Below, piece by piece: positions 36,610-49,100 of a stretch of 64,000 nt of DNA (position 1 is the stretch's first letter; the number at the start of each line of letters is the position of its first letter). A program made the position numbers and the translations under genes. Source of the DNA: Anthracocystis setariae (Eukaryota > Basidiomycota > Ustilaginomycetes > Ustilaginales > Ustilaginaceae); assembly GCA_928724745.1 (NCBI GenBank), contig CAKMXJ010000010.1, positions 682,001 through 746,000 of the forward strand, given 5' to 3'. Under the pieces are notes generated by a model, which was not told the DNA's origin, ran no database searches, and worked only from the letters and a program-made list of their open reading frames with translations.

Positions 36610-38066
36610 CTTAGTTTCGCTAGCTAGCAGCAGTGTGAAGTTGACGACGAACCGATGCTGCAAAGTGGGACGGAAGTGACGCTGGGGATTGGATTGGAGA
36701 TGGTGGAAGTGCAGATGGTAAACCACACCGAATTCCGATTGGAAGAATCACAATGCATTCAAAGAGAAGCGTTCGTTTCCGCGGCAAGGATAGGTTCATG
36801 CATTTGGCCGAATCGCATCAAAGAGAGTACAGTCCACCGCATCCAACGGTCCGCTCTAGCCGCCTCGCTCAGTCTATCTTTCGTTTCGGTTGACGATGAT
36901 GTGCTTGACTGCACTCAAAGTCGGCTCTTCACCTATCTCTGTCTCAACCTGAACTGGGTGGGGCATGAAAGCAGCGATGGCCGGGGTCACGATAATCAAC
37001 AAACCGGTTCCAATGAGCAGGGGTGTAAAAGCATGACGAGATTCTTGCACACGACCTGCTGACCCCGCACCGTCGGCCACGGCTCGGCCACGTTATCTGG
37101 ATGACATCGGACCGACGTCGGTGTCGTCTGCCCTCCTCGTCTCTCATCGTATCAAATTGGAAGAAATGAATTTCCAATCAAATTCAGGCGAAATTCGAGC
37201 GAAAAAAAGATATCACACAATGAGCACAGAGTAGTAGAGTGAGCCTCTCTTATCGACCTGGTTTGGACCCTTTGGCGTCTGTCAAATTGACCTGTGTTTG
37301 CAAGTCGCTCTTGGTTATGCCGCCATTCCCCGTTTAGCAAACCTATGCTTTGCTGTTTTGCTACCCGCCGGTCAACTCGGCGCCTGTTGACCCGCTTTTG
37401 CCCTGCCAAAGGCCAGCTGCTCTGTGTCAAGTCCCCCTCGATCCGTCTAGAACCAGCATGCCTTGGTCTGCCTCGAACCGAGCGCCACGCGAGAGATAGT
37501 CGCTTCGAAGCAGTCCCCCGCTAGCTCGCTTGCCCGTCCCCTGTCCCCCGCCCCGCCCCACTTCAACGATATCTTGGCCCGAGCTGCCTATGTTACGGTG
37601 CATATCTTCCCCAGATTGCATTGCAGCATGTGCCAAGTGCAGGTCGAGACTCGCCAGGCGAAAGGCCACACTGTCGTATCCCCCGTAGCATAGTGATAGC
37701 CCAGTCATAGCCGTCAAGCACGCCTCGAAATACCGTAGGGGACGTCTTGTCATTTAAATAAGAGAGCATTGTTGTCGCGAATTCGTTCGTGCATAAGTTT
37801 CGCCCTTCATCCACGTTGCTATTGGCCCTTTCTCACAGTCCCTCCCCTCCCTCCCCTTCCTCTTTGTCCTCTTCCATCAGCATCCTCGACGCTCTCCGTT
37901 GTCCCTTTCCTGATCCACACCTTCAAAGGCTGCAGGCATTGTTATAACTCTGCGTTTATAAACGGCCAAGATTTATTTTCTAGGGCGTGTAAAAAAAAAA
38001 AGGGAAACCCCCTCCTCCTCCTCATCAGTCATCCACCTCCAACACCTCGACTCCAACCCTGATAAA
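36610..38066. other. Divergent intergenic region (GNA1 / sugar transporter)
   Basis: About 1.46 kb. No gene recognised; short ORFs overlap each other without domains. C-rich and CCCT-rich sequence near 37530-37560 and 37840-37890 and a TATA-like box at 37957 belong to the sugar transporter promoter. Confidence 0.5.
37957..37962 (+). promoter_or_regulatory. TATA box of the sugar transporter gene
   Basis: TATAAA within CGTTTATAAACGG, 105 nt upstream of the ATG at 38067; the box is embedded in a perfect inverted repeat CGTTTATAAACG. Confidence 0.5.
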
Positions 38067-39954
38067 ATGGTTGTAGACAAAGACGACGTTGCTCGCATCG
38101 ATGCCGACACGCGCGACAAGCTCATCGAGAAATTCGGCGACCGTTTCGACGAGGTCGTCGAACGAAGTGCTCGTAGCACCAAATGGCAGACCACCACTAC
38201 TCTCTCCGAGGCTTTCCGCCAATGGCCCATGTCCGCAACATGGTCGGTACTCTTCTCCTTAAGCATCATTCAAATCGGTTATGATAGCTCCGTCTTATCA
38301 TCCTTCTTTGCTCAGCCCACGTTTACGCAACATTTCGGTGTGTGCACTACCGCCAGCGATGGTACGCAGTCGTGCGAGATCTCGGCACCATGGCAGCAGG
38401 GCCTCACCAACGGAGCTTGGATCGGAGGCATCATTGGTCTTCAGCTTGCTGGTAGTGTTGCCGAAAGGATCGGACATCTTCGTCTCATGATGATCAGCAC
38501 GGTGCTCATGCTCGCCTTCGTCTTCATCCCCTTCTTCGCTACCAGTCTGCCCGTCTTCCTGGTCGGTCAAATTTTCATGGGCATCCCCTGGGGTGGTTTC
38601 CAGTCGCTTGCTTCGGCCTATGCTTCCGAGATCTGCCCCGTGTCCCTTCGACCTCTGCTGACCACCTACGTCAACCTGTGCTGGGTGTTTGGACAGCTGC
38701 TCGCCTCGGGTGTGCTTCGTGCCACCGTCAACCGCACCGATGTGTGGGCTTGGAGGATCCCCTATGCGGTGCAGTTCTTCTGGCCCTTCCCCGTCTTCAT
38801 CACGTGCATCTTCGCTCCCGAGTCGCCTTGGTGGTTGACACGCCACGGCAAGCACGACGAGGCTTTCAAGTCGCTCGACCGCCTGCTCAGCAAGAAGGGC
38901 ATCTCCAAGCAAGACTCGGACGAGCTTGTCAAGGACTACCAAGCCATGATCCAGTACACCGAGGCCTTGGAGCAGATCAGCGAGAATGAAAACACGCTCC
39001 AGAAGAACAACCGCTACATTGACTGCTTCAAGGGCGTCGACCTTCGTCGTACCGAGATTGCCTGCTGGGCGTGGCTCACACAGATTCTTTGTGGTGGACC
39101 TCTGCAAGGCTACAGCACATACTTTTTCAGCAATGCAGGTCTGTCGACAGTGAATGCGTTCAACATGTCGATGGCCATGTATGCGCTCGGTGCTGTTGGA
39201 ACGATTTTGTCGTGGTTCCTGATCAACCGCGTCGGTCGAAGGCAGATGTACCTGTGGGGACAGATCGCCATGTTTTGCACTATGCTGGTCACAGGTGTGC
39301 TCGGCTTTGTCAACCAGACCGCAGCTGTTTCATGGGCCGTCGGTGCCATGTTGTTGCTCGCTACCTTCTTCTACGATCTGGTAAGTAGTTCCTCTTTTCT
39401 TTTTTTTTCTTCTTCTTATTGTTTTCGCAGTCACGGCGGCTTTGGTGGGGATCTTCGTACTGACATTGACATTTGCCTCTGATGCCTTTTCTTTTCTTTG
39501 GCAAACTTTGTAGACCGTCGGCCCAGTGTGTTTTGCCATTATCGCCGAAGTGTCTTCGACTCGTCTCAGGAGCAAGACCATCGTTCTTGCGTGCAACACG
39601 TACAACATTGCGCTGATCGTTGCCAACATCCTGCAACCCGACATGCTCAACTCGGATGAGTGGAACTTAGGGGCTAAGTCAGGACTGTTCTGGGCAGGCA
39701 CGGGTGCTGTGTCTATCGTCTGGACATACTTCCGTCTGCCAGAGCTCGCCAACAGGACGTACGGAGAACTCGAGGTTCTGTTCGATGCAAAGGTGCCCGC
39801 GCGCAAGTTTGCCACCACCAACATTGACCAGTTCCGGGCAATCGAGAGCGAGATGGCGTCGGCCGATGTCGAAAAGTCGAGCGTGTCCGAGAAGGGGGCT
39901 GCCGATGAGGTGCTCGCTGACGATGTGGTCGCTGTCACCGAGTTGGCCAAGTAA
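38067..39954 (+). CDS. MFS sugar transporter, alpha-glucoside/hexose permease type, two exons
   Basis: Exons 38067-39380 and 39514-39954; intron 133 nt with donor GTAAGT, a TACTGAC branch site at about 39461-39467 and acceptor TAG. Product 584 residues. Twelve hydrophobic segments follow a ~55-residue N-terminal tail. Sugar-porter motifs: GYDSSVLSSFF (TM1), RIGHLRLMM loop after TM2, FMGIPWGGFQSLASAYASEICP (TM4-5), PESPWWLTRHGKHDEA at 251 (central loop), the acidic/basic loop after TM8 (NRVGRRQMYLWG, near 387). PESPWWL with a basic/Lys-rich loop is typical of the maltose/general alpha-glucoside permease group. It acts at the plasma membrane, by proton symport. The read-through past 39380 gives unrelated residues, which supports the splice. 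Confidence 0.9.
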
Positions 39955-41484
39955 GCGGAGCCATAGATGCAGGAATGCTAGAATCTGTGCTCAGCTCGTT
40001 TGCACACCGCCTTGATCGAGGTTACCTACCCCACCGTTTGCCTGAGCGCCGTTGTTGGTTCCTGCGTCCGTCATGTTCAGCTGTGTTTACACGCAGAACT
40101 TATGCCCATGTACTGTGTACAGTAAATGCCCTTGCCTGTCATCCGTCTGCGCCTCTGGCAAGCTATATAAATTACTCGATACCCATTCCGAGCTCAACTC
40201 TCAGCTTTGATCGCTGCGACCTGAGACCTTGTCCAATTGTTCCACGATCGCCACGGGAAGCGTGCGATGTCCCCTAAATACAGTGAAGACGACACAAAAT
40301 ATAGTTCAAGAGTTGTCAAGTATCGCCCAAACAAAAGCAGGCTCAGGCTGATACGTGGCTGATATGCAGCGCTGGCGCCTTGGGCGAGGAGCTTGGGCAC
40401 CTTCCTTCCGTGTCGACGCACTGGGGTTGATACAGGATATTGCTCAGCCTGTCGACACGACTGACCGCTGTCAACAGCCTGTGCTGAGGAATCCGTAGTA
40501 CAATCAATGATGATCACGACACACAGTTGCTGACATGCACTTCAACAGGCAGGCTGCTCACCGCTGACGCTATGTCCATCATCTGGATCAACTTCTGTCT
40601 GCCACAGCGTGCTAGCAGGAACGATAGTCTCGCTCTCTGTCTCGATGATCTGCACTCTTGTTTGTTTCGATGCGGATGCCAAGGCCCTCATGGTGCAATG
40701 CATTGTGGTATATAACCACACAACTGGTCGTTGACATCTGAGTGAATTCAGGCACACTGATGAGCAGGCAAGGTAGTGGAGAGGCATGCGGGCCGAGCTC
40801 GGTTGCATGGGGAGATACGAGACGCGAGCACAGGCGGTTTAGACCAAGTAAAGTCTGCTGATCAGTTGCAAGACAGACTTGCATGAATGCTTTATCCCGC
40901 AAAGATAGCAAGCGAGTGGCACGAAAGTTGACCGGTGGTAGTGTACAGTACAGTTACTTGTATCTCTCGTCTTGAGTCGGCTGCATATCCCAGAATTCCA
41001 GACTAGGCACCTGTGAACGGCTTGCTCAAGAAGCCACGCTTGTGTCGACTGCCCGGCTGCCAAATTCATGCCGTGCCAGGACCTCTCGCCCGGTACAGAC
41101 GCAGCAAGAAAGGTTAGACGAGATTGCAGACTGCGAACCAACCGACCCAACGAATACCAATGCCATGCGAAAACGACTTGGTATCGGTGAATCACGAATG
41201 GCTTTGTGGGGACGACCAATCAGCGCAGTTCCAATTGCGTTGGATTGCTTTTTGACCGTCTATCCGCTGCCACTCACTCAGGCCCTTTTTTCCCTTTTTT
41301 TTTTTTTTGGGTTGCCGAGCAGCTCCCGGTGACTGTTTGGTGAGCTAAAGTGCCAATTTTGAACCCTTTCTGTGCATTTACCAGAGTGTGATTAGCTCGA
41401 CGTCGCGTGCCTTGATCACCATCCTCCTCCTCCTCCTCCTCCTCCTCCTCCTAAACTACTTTATCATCATCCTAAGCAACAACA
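39955..41484. other. Intergenic, same-strand spacer
   Basis: About 1.5 kb without a supportable gene. Palindromic TGTACTGTGTACAGTA at 40109-40124 and GTGTACAGTACAG at about 40941-40953 are the main features. A TCC tract at about 41422-41452 lies just upstream of the regulator gene. Confidence 0.5.
41422..41452. repeat. (TCC)n microsatellite
   Basis: About ten TCC units in the 5' UTR of the Zn2Cys6 regulator gene, 33 nt before its ATG. Confidence 0.9.
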
Positions 41485-44314
41485 ATGAGTGCAGCCACAC
41501 TCTCGAACGAATCCAACCCAGCCGCTTCGCAGCAACCACCCGCAGACAGCGCGTCAGCCCACAACAGCAACGCCACCAGTTCACCCGACAAGAGCAACGA
41601 GGATGGTGACGAAAAGCCCAAACGCACCCAAACGTGTTTCCGGTGTCGTCAGAGCAAGGTCAAGTGCGTCTTCGAGCAGGGTGCTCCCACATGTCGCCGC
41701 TGTCTGAGGTTGGGCGTCAGTTGCGAGCTGCAGGGCAAGCGCGAACCGTTGAGTTGGCAAATGCGAGTCCAGCATCAGCTCGCCGCTTTGGAGGGGAGTC
41801 TACAGAGTTTCCTCGAAAAGCAGATGATGGAACCCTCCAAGGGAAATCACAGACCAAGCCTTCCTAGGAGTAGAGAGTCGATGACGCCTATCGGTGCGGC
41901 CTCGAGGGGCGCAATGTCTGCCGATGCAGACGGAGCCAGGAAGAGGAGACGCACGATTGCTACGCCCACGGACCAGAGTGGAGCAGCCATGGCATACGGT
42001 CCAGGCGAGAGTCCCGTCTATGCCGAGAACAACAACAGTGGCAGTGGCAGTAGCTATCCTTCCACGAGTCAGTTTAGCCCCAGAGATGGTGGATTGATAG
42101 GGATGGTGACGGGCAGCGGATACTCGAATTCGCCCAGACCGAAAGCGTTGATCGTGGATTCGTCCAGCTCTGCGATCATGGGTGCTGTTCCTAACAATGA
42201 TCATGCACTGACAGCCGACGACGATCACGCCGTGCCCACCGAAAGCGAACGCAACGCTTTCCCGCCTCAAGACACGCACGATCTCGCCTCACGCCCGCTG
42301 TCGGCCATTCAAAAACTTCGAATGTCGGTCCTCGATCGCAAGAAGGAGTTTTCGCACTCGCATGAACGCATCTTCCCCAACCTATATCGCATGGCAACGG
42401 CCGATGTAGGCTCCAAAGATCCCAGGCCAAATGTCATCAAGCAAGACCTCGTCTCTCCAACCGACGCGGTAACGCTCTTCCGCTTCTTCGCAGAGTACCT
42501 CGATCAATATTCATTTGGATTCCCCACCTACCGACCAGATGCCATCATGTCGCCCATGATCCTCACTTCGGTCGTCTGTGTAGCGAGCCTGCACCATGCA
42601 CAGCTCAATCGTCTGCACGCGCGCGTCAAGGCCGATCTCATGGCGAGGCTTCAGACCGACGATCCAAGCTTCCCCGCTTCCGACGTATACGAAACCCTCT
42701 TCTCGTCATCTGCACACCGCTCATCGCAGCTTCAGTCAAACCTGCATTTCGAAAAGGAATTGGACCCGGAGCTGGGCATTGGAGTCGAAGAAATCGTCGG
42801 TGCCAGCTTGTTTGCCTCTTGGTTTGGCGGTCGACGAGCATGGATGGCATCGCGCTTGGCTCGGTGGTGGAGTGCCAAGTTCTTACGCCAACAGCAACAC
42901 CCGGCCATGATGACCATGGGAGAGATCATGTCGATCCTGCCTCCGCCGCGAGATCTGGGCAAGCAGGATCTGTTGCGCGTCTGGTTGAGCGCGTACATCA
43001 CCGAAATCCACCAGGCGTGCATGGAGGGCACACCGAGCATTGCTGGTCTCAGCTCGCCCCATGCGGTGTGCGATTCTTTGCAGTACAGCAAGGGTTTGAG
43101 TCAGAGGACCACGCTCCGCGACAGGGTTTTGATCATCCATAGCAAGATCGCTTGGATCCTCAGCAAGGCATATCACACTGCCGGCGGCGGGGCGATGGAG
43201 TGGGGCAAGGGCGAAAAACAAGCCAACAGCAAAGAAAGCCCGAGTAGGAGCTGTCAATCCTGTCGAGACGGTTCGACAAATGAGACCAGCAACACGACCA
43301 CGATTGGAGCAAACGATGCAGAGAGCTGCCTCCGCGCAGTGCTGGACGCGTTCGAAGAGCTGGATGGGTGCCAGGAGGAGATGGCGGGTAGGCTGGATGC
43401 CGATGCGATCGGCGAGTCCGAGACGATGCTTTACCTTGATCTGTTCTTGGCGAGGGTATTGATTGCGTCGATCGGGTGCGACTTTTTGGACTCGACGCTG
43501 TGGGATGGCAGTCTGGGACAGGTTGGCGGAATGACGAGGGGCAAGGATAAGACTTCTGCCGAAGCGGATCTGCAGACTCTGAGGAGTCGAGCTCTTCGGG
43601 AGAGTCTGACTAGAGGTGTAGAGGGAGCGCTAAGATCGTTGGAGTTGATCTGTTTGCCGAATATGGGTGCTGCTAGTAGGTCTGAAGTCAGTCTGAATGT
43701 GTTGGTTTTGCCCTTGTGGTTCCATTGGGTAAGTACACGACCATGCTTGCCAAGGATGCTTGGACGGCATACACTGACCTCCAAATCAACTTTCAACGGT
43801 GTCACAGGCTTTGACGAGATCGGTTCTATTCTTGATGAACGTACTGGCCGAGTATCCGGAGAGATTGCTTCCTCGCGATCGTACAAGTGAGTTCAAACCA
43901 TCACTCGACTGAATTTGCTGCTGTCAAACCTCAACTAATCATCTCTGTTTGTTGGCTTGTCGCCTTTCTACAGGAAGCGTCGAGCTCATCAATATGTTCC
44001 TCGACCTCTACTCGAAACACATTGGTCATGCCAACATGGTGCTCGGCCACGCCAACACGCGCAATCTCCCCAGCGACTCAACCGCCAATTACGGCGCTTC
44101 TTCCTGGTCTCCCTCGGACCCCGAACTTTCGGCTCGCGGCGACAACCCTCGCTCATCCACCAACGGCGGTTCGGGTGAACCGGCTTCAGCAACTACGCAA
44201 GCTTCATGGCAGCAAGCACCGGGAACGGCCGAGGTGATCCAGCACCCGGCTACGCCACTCTTGGACACGTTGAGTCAATGTCAGACTTGGGCTAGGCACG
44301 GCGCAGTGATGTAA
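41485..44314 (+). CDS. Zn2Cys6 transcription factor, three exons
   Basis: Exons 41485-43728, 43808-43886 and 43974-44314; introns 79 nt (GTAAGT...CACAG) and 87 nt (GTGAGT, branch CTAAT, acceptor CAG). Product 887 residues. A Ser/Asn-rich N terminus (1-45) precedes the binuclear cluster C-x2-C-x6-C-x8-C-x2-C-x6-C at about 51-79 (TCFRCRQSKVKC...CRRCLRLGVSC), then a short coiled-coil-like linker (about 92-115). Residues about 270-750 are the helical regulatory domain of Lys14/Upc2-like fungal factors. Exon 2 supplies the conserved ALTRSVLFLMNVLAEYPERLLPRDR helix and exon 3 a C-terminal extension. The product is a nuclear DNA-binding regulator; targets are unknown. Physical proximity to the oxidoreductase at 45 kb is only suggestive. 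Confidence 0.9.
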
Positions 44315-44995
44315 CATTGTCATGGAAACGCGACGATGTCGGCGGAATCTTACCATCCGAACAGAGTATGGTGATCAATCGCATTAAAGCTAAAACTGGG
44401 ACCGGTCCGGTCTGCACAGATGTTTGGCAACCTGACGTGGCCAAGCTGCTTTCGGATCTTGAAGTCTCGGTGAATTTGAGATCAACAGGCGCATGAGATG
44501 CCTTGGAAGAATCAAAGACTCAAGGTTCCGCGCTGCAAATGTTTCGGCGGGAGGACGGCAACCTACAAAACCATGCGGGGTATCAGCCAAACGTCAAACA
44601 TTTCTTAAGCCGAACCTGAGAGAGTGAACATTCCCCAGACAGCAACAAAGTCGGAGGTTGTCATGGAAAGTCAAGAAGGAGGGAAAGGGTTGGGGCGAGG
44701 GGCGAGGGGGATCAAGGGGGACGACGGTGCACGCGGCGCCGAGATATGCCGTCGGTGAAATCGGTCCGAGCTCGGGCGGTGAAAAGTGTTGTTTGATGCA
44801 TGTGTGGATTGAGGTATTTCTAATCATACTCCGCAGCAGTGGACCCTCACTTTGATCGCGCCAAAAGTCACCAACGCTGCTAGCTTGCCGGGCCCGCTCT
44901 GACTATAAAACATCGTAACACCCTTCTTGCGGTGACAGAGTAGCCTTACAACCATATCACACACATATACACATCATCTCATCCACCCAAAAAAA
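44315..44995. other. Intergenic, same-strand spacer
   Basis: About 680 nt. GGGGAGG-rich sequence near 44670-44720 and the TATA-like box at 44904 are the only recognisable signals. Confidence 0.5.
44904..44910 (+). promoter_or_regulatory. TATA box of the oxidoreductase gene
   Basis: TATAAAA in GACTATAAAACATCG, 86 nt upstream of the ATG at 44996. Confidence 0.5.
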
Positions 44996-46580
44996 ATGAC
45001 AGACGCCAGCATGACGACTGGACCGGTTACACTCGCCATCATCGGCGCAGGCCAGCGCGGATCTGCGTACGCTGCGTATGCGGAAAAATACCCAGACCTC
45101 TGCCGCGTGGTCGCAGTGGCGGATCCCTGGAAGTTCAGGCGCGAGAAGATGGGCAAGACTCACAAGTAAGTCGCCCCCGCTCTGCGAGAATGCACAAAAA
45201 GAGCCGAGACTGACTTGCTTTTCCTTTCACTTCTTCTTGGTTCCATGTTGATCTTGGCAGTGTTGCGCCCGAGCACCTGTACGATGGATGGAAGAGCTTC
45301 GCGGAGGCTGGCAAGATCTGTGACGCCGTGGCAGTGTGCACGATGGATGATACGCACGCCGAGGTGGTGAGCGTGTTCGCACCCATGGGCTACCACATTC
45401 TTTGCGAGAAGCCCATGGCTAACTCGATCAAGGACTGTGTGACAATGGTCAACAGCGTCAAGGGCACCGACCTTATCTTTGGTATCGGACATGGTGAGTT
45501 CCTTTTTTTTTTTCTCTTCTGCACTTTCGCTCGTAAGCAAACGATGGTTTGCTGACGAACTCTGGTACCTTTGCGGGAATAACAGTGATGCGCTACTCGC
45601 CATACAACCGCGCGGTCAAAGAGGTTCTCGACTCTGGCGTGCTCGGCGAGATCATCAACATTCAGCACATCGAGCCGGTGGGCTGGCAGCACTTTGCGCA
45701 TTCGTATGTGCGAGGCAATTGGAAGAACGAGGAGAAGACCAGCTTCTCTCTGATGGCCAAGTGTTGCCACGATCTCGACATTCTCTCGTACTACATGGGC
45801 AAGGATGCGCCCAAGAAGGTGTCGAGTTTCGGCTCGTTGGCGCACTTCAAGCCAAGCAAGAAGCCCAAAGAGGCAGGCGATGCCAAGAGGTGCACGGATT
45901 GTGCCTACGAGCGAAAGTGCCCGTACAGCGCCAAGAAGATTTACCTCGAGCCTCTGCAAAGTGATGCCGAGGATCCCGAACGCGTAAGTCCAACTCACTT
46001 CTCATTGTACAGAGACCATGGCTCGTGAAACTGACAGACAGCCATGTCACGCTTTTCGGATGATGCACTTTAGTGGGCGCAACACTTGGTCGATATTGTC
46101 GATATTGAAAACGTCGACCGTGCCATCAAGGAGGGTCCGTACGGCTTGTGCGTCTACAACGGCCAGAACGACGTCGCGGACAATCAAGTGGTCAATGTCG
46201 AGTTCGAATCTGGAGCCACAGCCAACATTACCATGGTTGCGTTCTCCGAAGTCGTCTGCAACCGCTCGACGCGCATTCACGGTACTCGCGGTGAGCTGAT
46301 TGGCGACATGACCTCGTTCACCGTGTTCGACTTTTCGACCAAGCAGAAGAGGACTGTGGTTCCCAAGCAGGAGGGCGGCGGTCACGGTGGTGGAGACATG
46401 GGCTTGGCAAGGGCGTTCGTCAAGGCTGTCGCGGAAAAGGACGCCAAGCACCTGGGAGTTACGCCTGAGGATGTGCTAAGAAGCCACTTGATGGTGTTTG
46501 CTTCGGAAACGTCAAGGAAGGAGGGAAGAGTGGTGGATTACCAGGCGTATGAGAAGGAGCAAAAGTCGTTGTACAGCTAG
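44996..46580 (+). CDS. Gfo/Idh/MocA family oxidoreductase, four exons
   Basis: Exons 44996-45165, 45261-45493, 45586-45983 and 46074-46580; introns of 95, 92 and 90 nt, all GT-AG, with donors GTAAGT or GTGAGT. Product 435 residues. N-terminal Rossmann fold with LAIIGAGQRGSAYA (about 12-25), the family's catalytic-site EKP (CEKPMAN, near 121), and the substrate-domain WxHFAHSYVRGNW block. A four-Cys patch near 240-255, KRCTDCAYERKCPYSAKKIYL, is C-x2-C-x5-C-like. Downstream is the conserved GPYGLCVYNGQNDVADNQVVNVEFESGATA stretch. Such enzymes use NAD(P) to oxidise or reduce sugars, inositols or modified sugars; the substrate is not readable. The intron-retaining readings break the conserved protein sequence, so the model is well supported. 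Confidence 0.88.
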
Positions 46581-46945
46581 ATTTAGACATGGCATAGGCA
46601 TACGCTAAGCGCAACGTAGTTCCGACTCCATCACCGTGTGACAAATCGACATGCTCTGGGCAGAGTTGCCGAGGAGCTGATGTGTGTGTGTCGCAGTGTA
46701 GGTGTGTTTGTGCGTGTGTGTGCTTTTTGGACGCGTGTAGGGTGTGAGTGGGTAGCCGGTTGGGAAAATGGCAAGTTTAGCTCGCTAAATTACGGTTGAA
46801 ACGGGCCGAAGTAGAGGCCGGTTGCGGTGCTACCACCCCGCACCTTTTGCAGTTTCAACTACATCATGTGCGCTTAGCTAGACGGGCTCATTTCCTTCTC
46901 AACCATCGTATTGCCTCTGCATTCTCTTTAGCTGGATCTGCCAAA
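46581..46945. other. Intergenic, same-strand spacer
   Basis: GT-rich microsatellite-like sequence at about 46680-46723 (TGTGTG blocks with GTGCGTGTG) within the 3' flank of the oxidoreductase; no gene. Confidence 0.5.
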
Positions 46946-48359
46946 ATGTCATACAACAATGGCGGAGGCATGCCTCCTAAGCCTATCGCCAATCCGAGTC
47001 TGCCATTGGCGGGCATCAAGGTCGTCGAGGTAAGTTGATGATACTGCAATCCCAATCCAGTCGAATCAGAGCTGAAAAACGCTCATCACTTGTCTGTTTT
47101 AAATTGGCGGTTCCGGTACGATGTAGTTCTCTGGACTGGCACCCGGACCTTTTGTAGGAATGGTGCTGGCTGATTTCGGTGCTGATGTGATTCGAATCGA
47201 CAAGACGGGGACTGGAATCAACCCAGACAGCTTGTGCCGCGGCAAGCGATCCTTTGCTGCTTCCGTCAAGAGTGCCGATGGGCGTGAACTTATCGCACAG
47301 CTGGTACGCAGCGCAGACGTGGTCATTGATCCTTTCCGACCGGGTGTCCTCGAACGACTCGGACTGGGACCGGAAGACTTTAGCAAGGAAATCGACAAAG
47401 GCCTCGTGTTTGCTCGCCTCACTGGATTCCAACGTACCGGGCCATACGCCAATATGGCAGGTCATGACATCAACTACATTGCTCTGAGCGGCACACTTTC
47501 GATGCTGGGAGCAGCGGGAGGAAAGCCTCAACCTCCATCGAACCTATTGGGAGACTTTGCGGGCGGATCGATGATTTGTTTGTTGGGCATCTTGGTTGCG
47601 TTGTTGGAAAGGACGAGGTCGGGTAAAGGGCAGATTGTCAACGCAGACATGGTGACGGGATCGCGATACGTGTCCTCGTTCATTCTCATGTCGAGCTACT
47701 TGTCGCATCCTTCATGGGGACCCGTTCACGGTGACGGTAGCGACGAGTCGCGAGGACGTAACACATTGGACGGTGGAGCGCCCTGGTACGGCGTCTACCG
47801 ATGCAAGGATGGCGGCTACATGAGCGTTGGTGCCATCGAGCCGCAATTCTATAAGGAGCTGCTTGGTATCATTCGCAAGGTGTTGCCAGACGCGCCGCAA
47901 GGCACACGGCACCCATCGCTCGAGAGCCAGCACGACCGAGAAAGCTGGCCGGAGCTGCAACGTTACTTTGAAGCATGCTTTGCGCAACGCTCTCGCAGCG
48001 AGTGGGAAAGACACTTTGTTCGCACGGATGCGTGCACAGTGCCGGTGCTGACAAGAGATGAAGCTGCCCTCTCGGGAGTGTTGCCGGCGGCTACGGCCGA
48101 AAGTGTCGCGGATGGCAATCCGGTGATTCCAACACCTGCTCCCAGTCTGTCACGTACTCCGGCTAGACCACCGGCAGGAAGCGTAGGTGGAGAGTGGGAA
48201 CACGAAGGAGCCGAAATGCTGCTGACTCCGGGCGAGCACACGGACGATATCCTGCTTGAACTCGGCATCAGTGATGCCAACAAGAGGATCGAGCTGTATC
48301 GAAGTCAAGCCATCGATGGTCCAGATCGACCTGAGGGATTGACCAAGTCCAAGCTCTGA
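46946..48359 (+). CDS. CoA-transferase family III / alpha-methylacyl-CoA racemase-like, two exons
   Basis: Exons 46946-47029 and 47127-48359 with a 97-nt intron (GTAAGT...TAG, phase 0). Product 438 residues. Exon 1 ends LAGIKVVE and exon 2 begins FSGLAPGPFVGMVLADFGADVIRID, the typical N-terminal nucleotide/CoA-binding block of CaiB/BaiF-type proteins. The catalytic-aspartate stretch is SNLLGDFAGG (about 161-170). Other family blocks: VARLTGFQRTGPYANMAGHDINY and the conserved GRNTLDGGAPWYGVYRCKDGGYMSVGAIEPQFY. AMACR-type enzymes epimerise branched-chain acyl-CoA in peroxisomes or mitochondria before beta-oxidation; formyl-CoA or succinyl-CoA transferases share the fold. The C terminus (KSKL) is close to a peroxisomal PTS1-like SKL ending: the last three residues are SKL, which supports peroxisomal targeting. 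It is followed on the same strand by the ELO gene. Confidence 0.88.
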
Positions 48360-49100
48360 TGTGCTTTTTGTACGAGATACCAACCATGCTTTCAACAATT
48401 GACTATGAATCTGCACGACAAAACCGCTCGCACTGTTAGGCTGCGAATTGGCAAAGACGTGGAAACGGCGAGATTTAAATATCGTACAACAAGCACTTTG
48501 TGTAGGCACTACGAGCGCGACCGATCACCGGCGGATCAGCCGACTTCCGACTGTGCATACTCTTTTGGGGAACGGCAGAGCAGCCATCCCGAAGACGGAT
48601 GACAGATGGCAGGGACAAGCTGACCATTTATGCGGTCGGTGACAGAAACGGCTCGCTCAGAGTGACTAGCAGTGACTGGACGGTTGTTTCTGTTTATCCG
48701 GACTTTCGACAAGGAACGACCGACGCACTTGTTCCCACTTTGCACGGAAAGTCCGAATTTTGTAAGCGTGCATTGACAGTTGAGTAGTAGAGTGTGATTT
48801 TAGCGCTTTGACGGCGCGTCCGCTTCCGCAGCCGACGAGACCATCACAAGAAAAAGAAATCAAACGGGAACGGGAAGGATGCAGGCAAGCACAATTTCCG
48901 AGGCACCCTGTTGCCGTAGCCACGTTCAGAAGAACTCCAATCGGTTGCTTTCCGTATAAATCCAACTCACTGCTGCTTGCTCGCTCGCTCGCTCTTCCGC
49001 ACCGCTCTTCCTCACCACTCTACCCTCAACACTCTTCCCAGAGAGCCGTCAAATCCAACGCCTTCATCTTCGACATTTCCCTCTTCCAGATTCGGCCACC
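48360..49100. other. Intergenic, same-strand spacer
   Basis: About 740 nt upstream of the elongase. A TATA box at 48955 and TCGC-rich sequence at about 48981-48990 are the only signals. No gene. Confidence 0.5.
48955..48960 (+). promoter_or_regulatory. TATA box of the elongase gene
   Basis: TATAAA in CCGTATAAATCC, 146 nt before the ATG at 49101, followed by a pyrimidine-rich leader. Confidence 0.45.
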
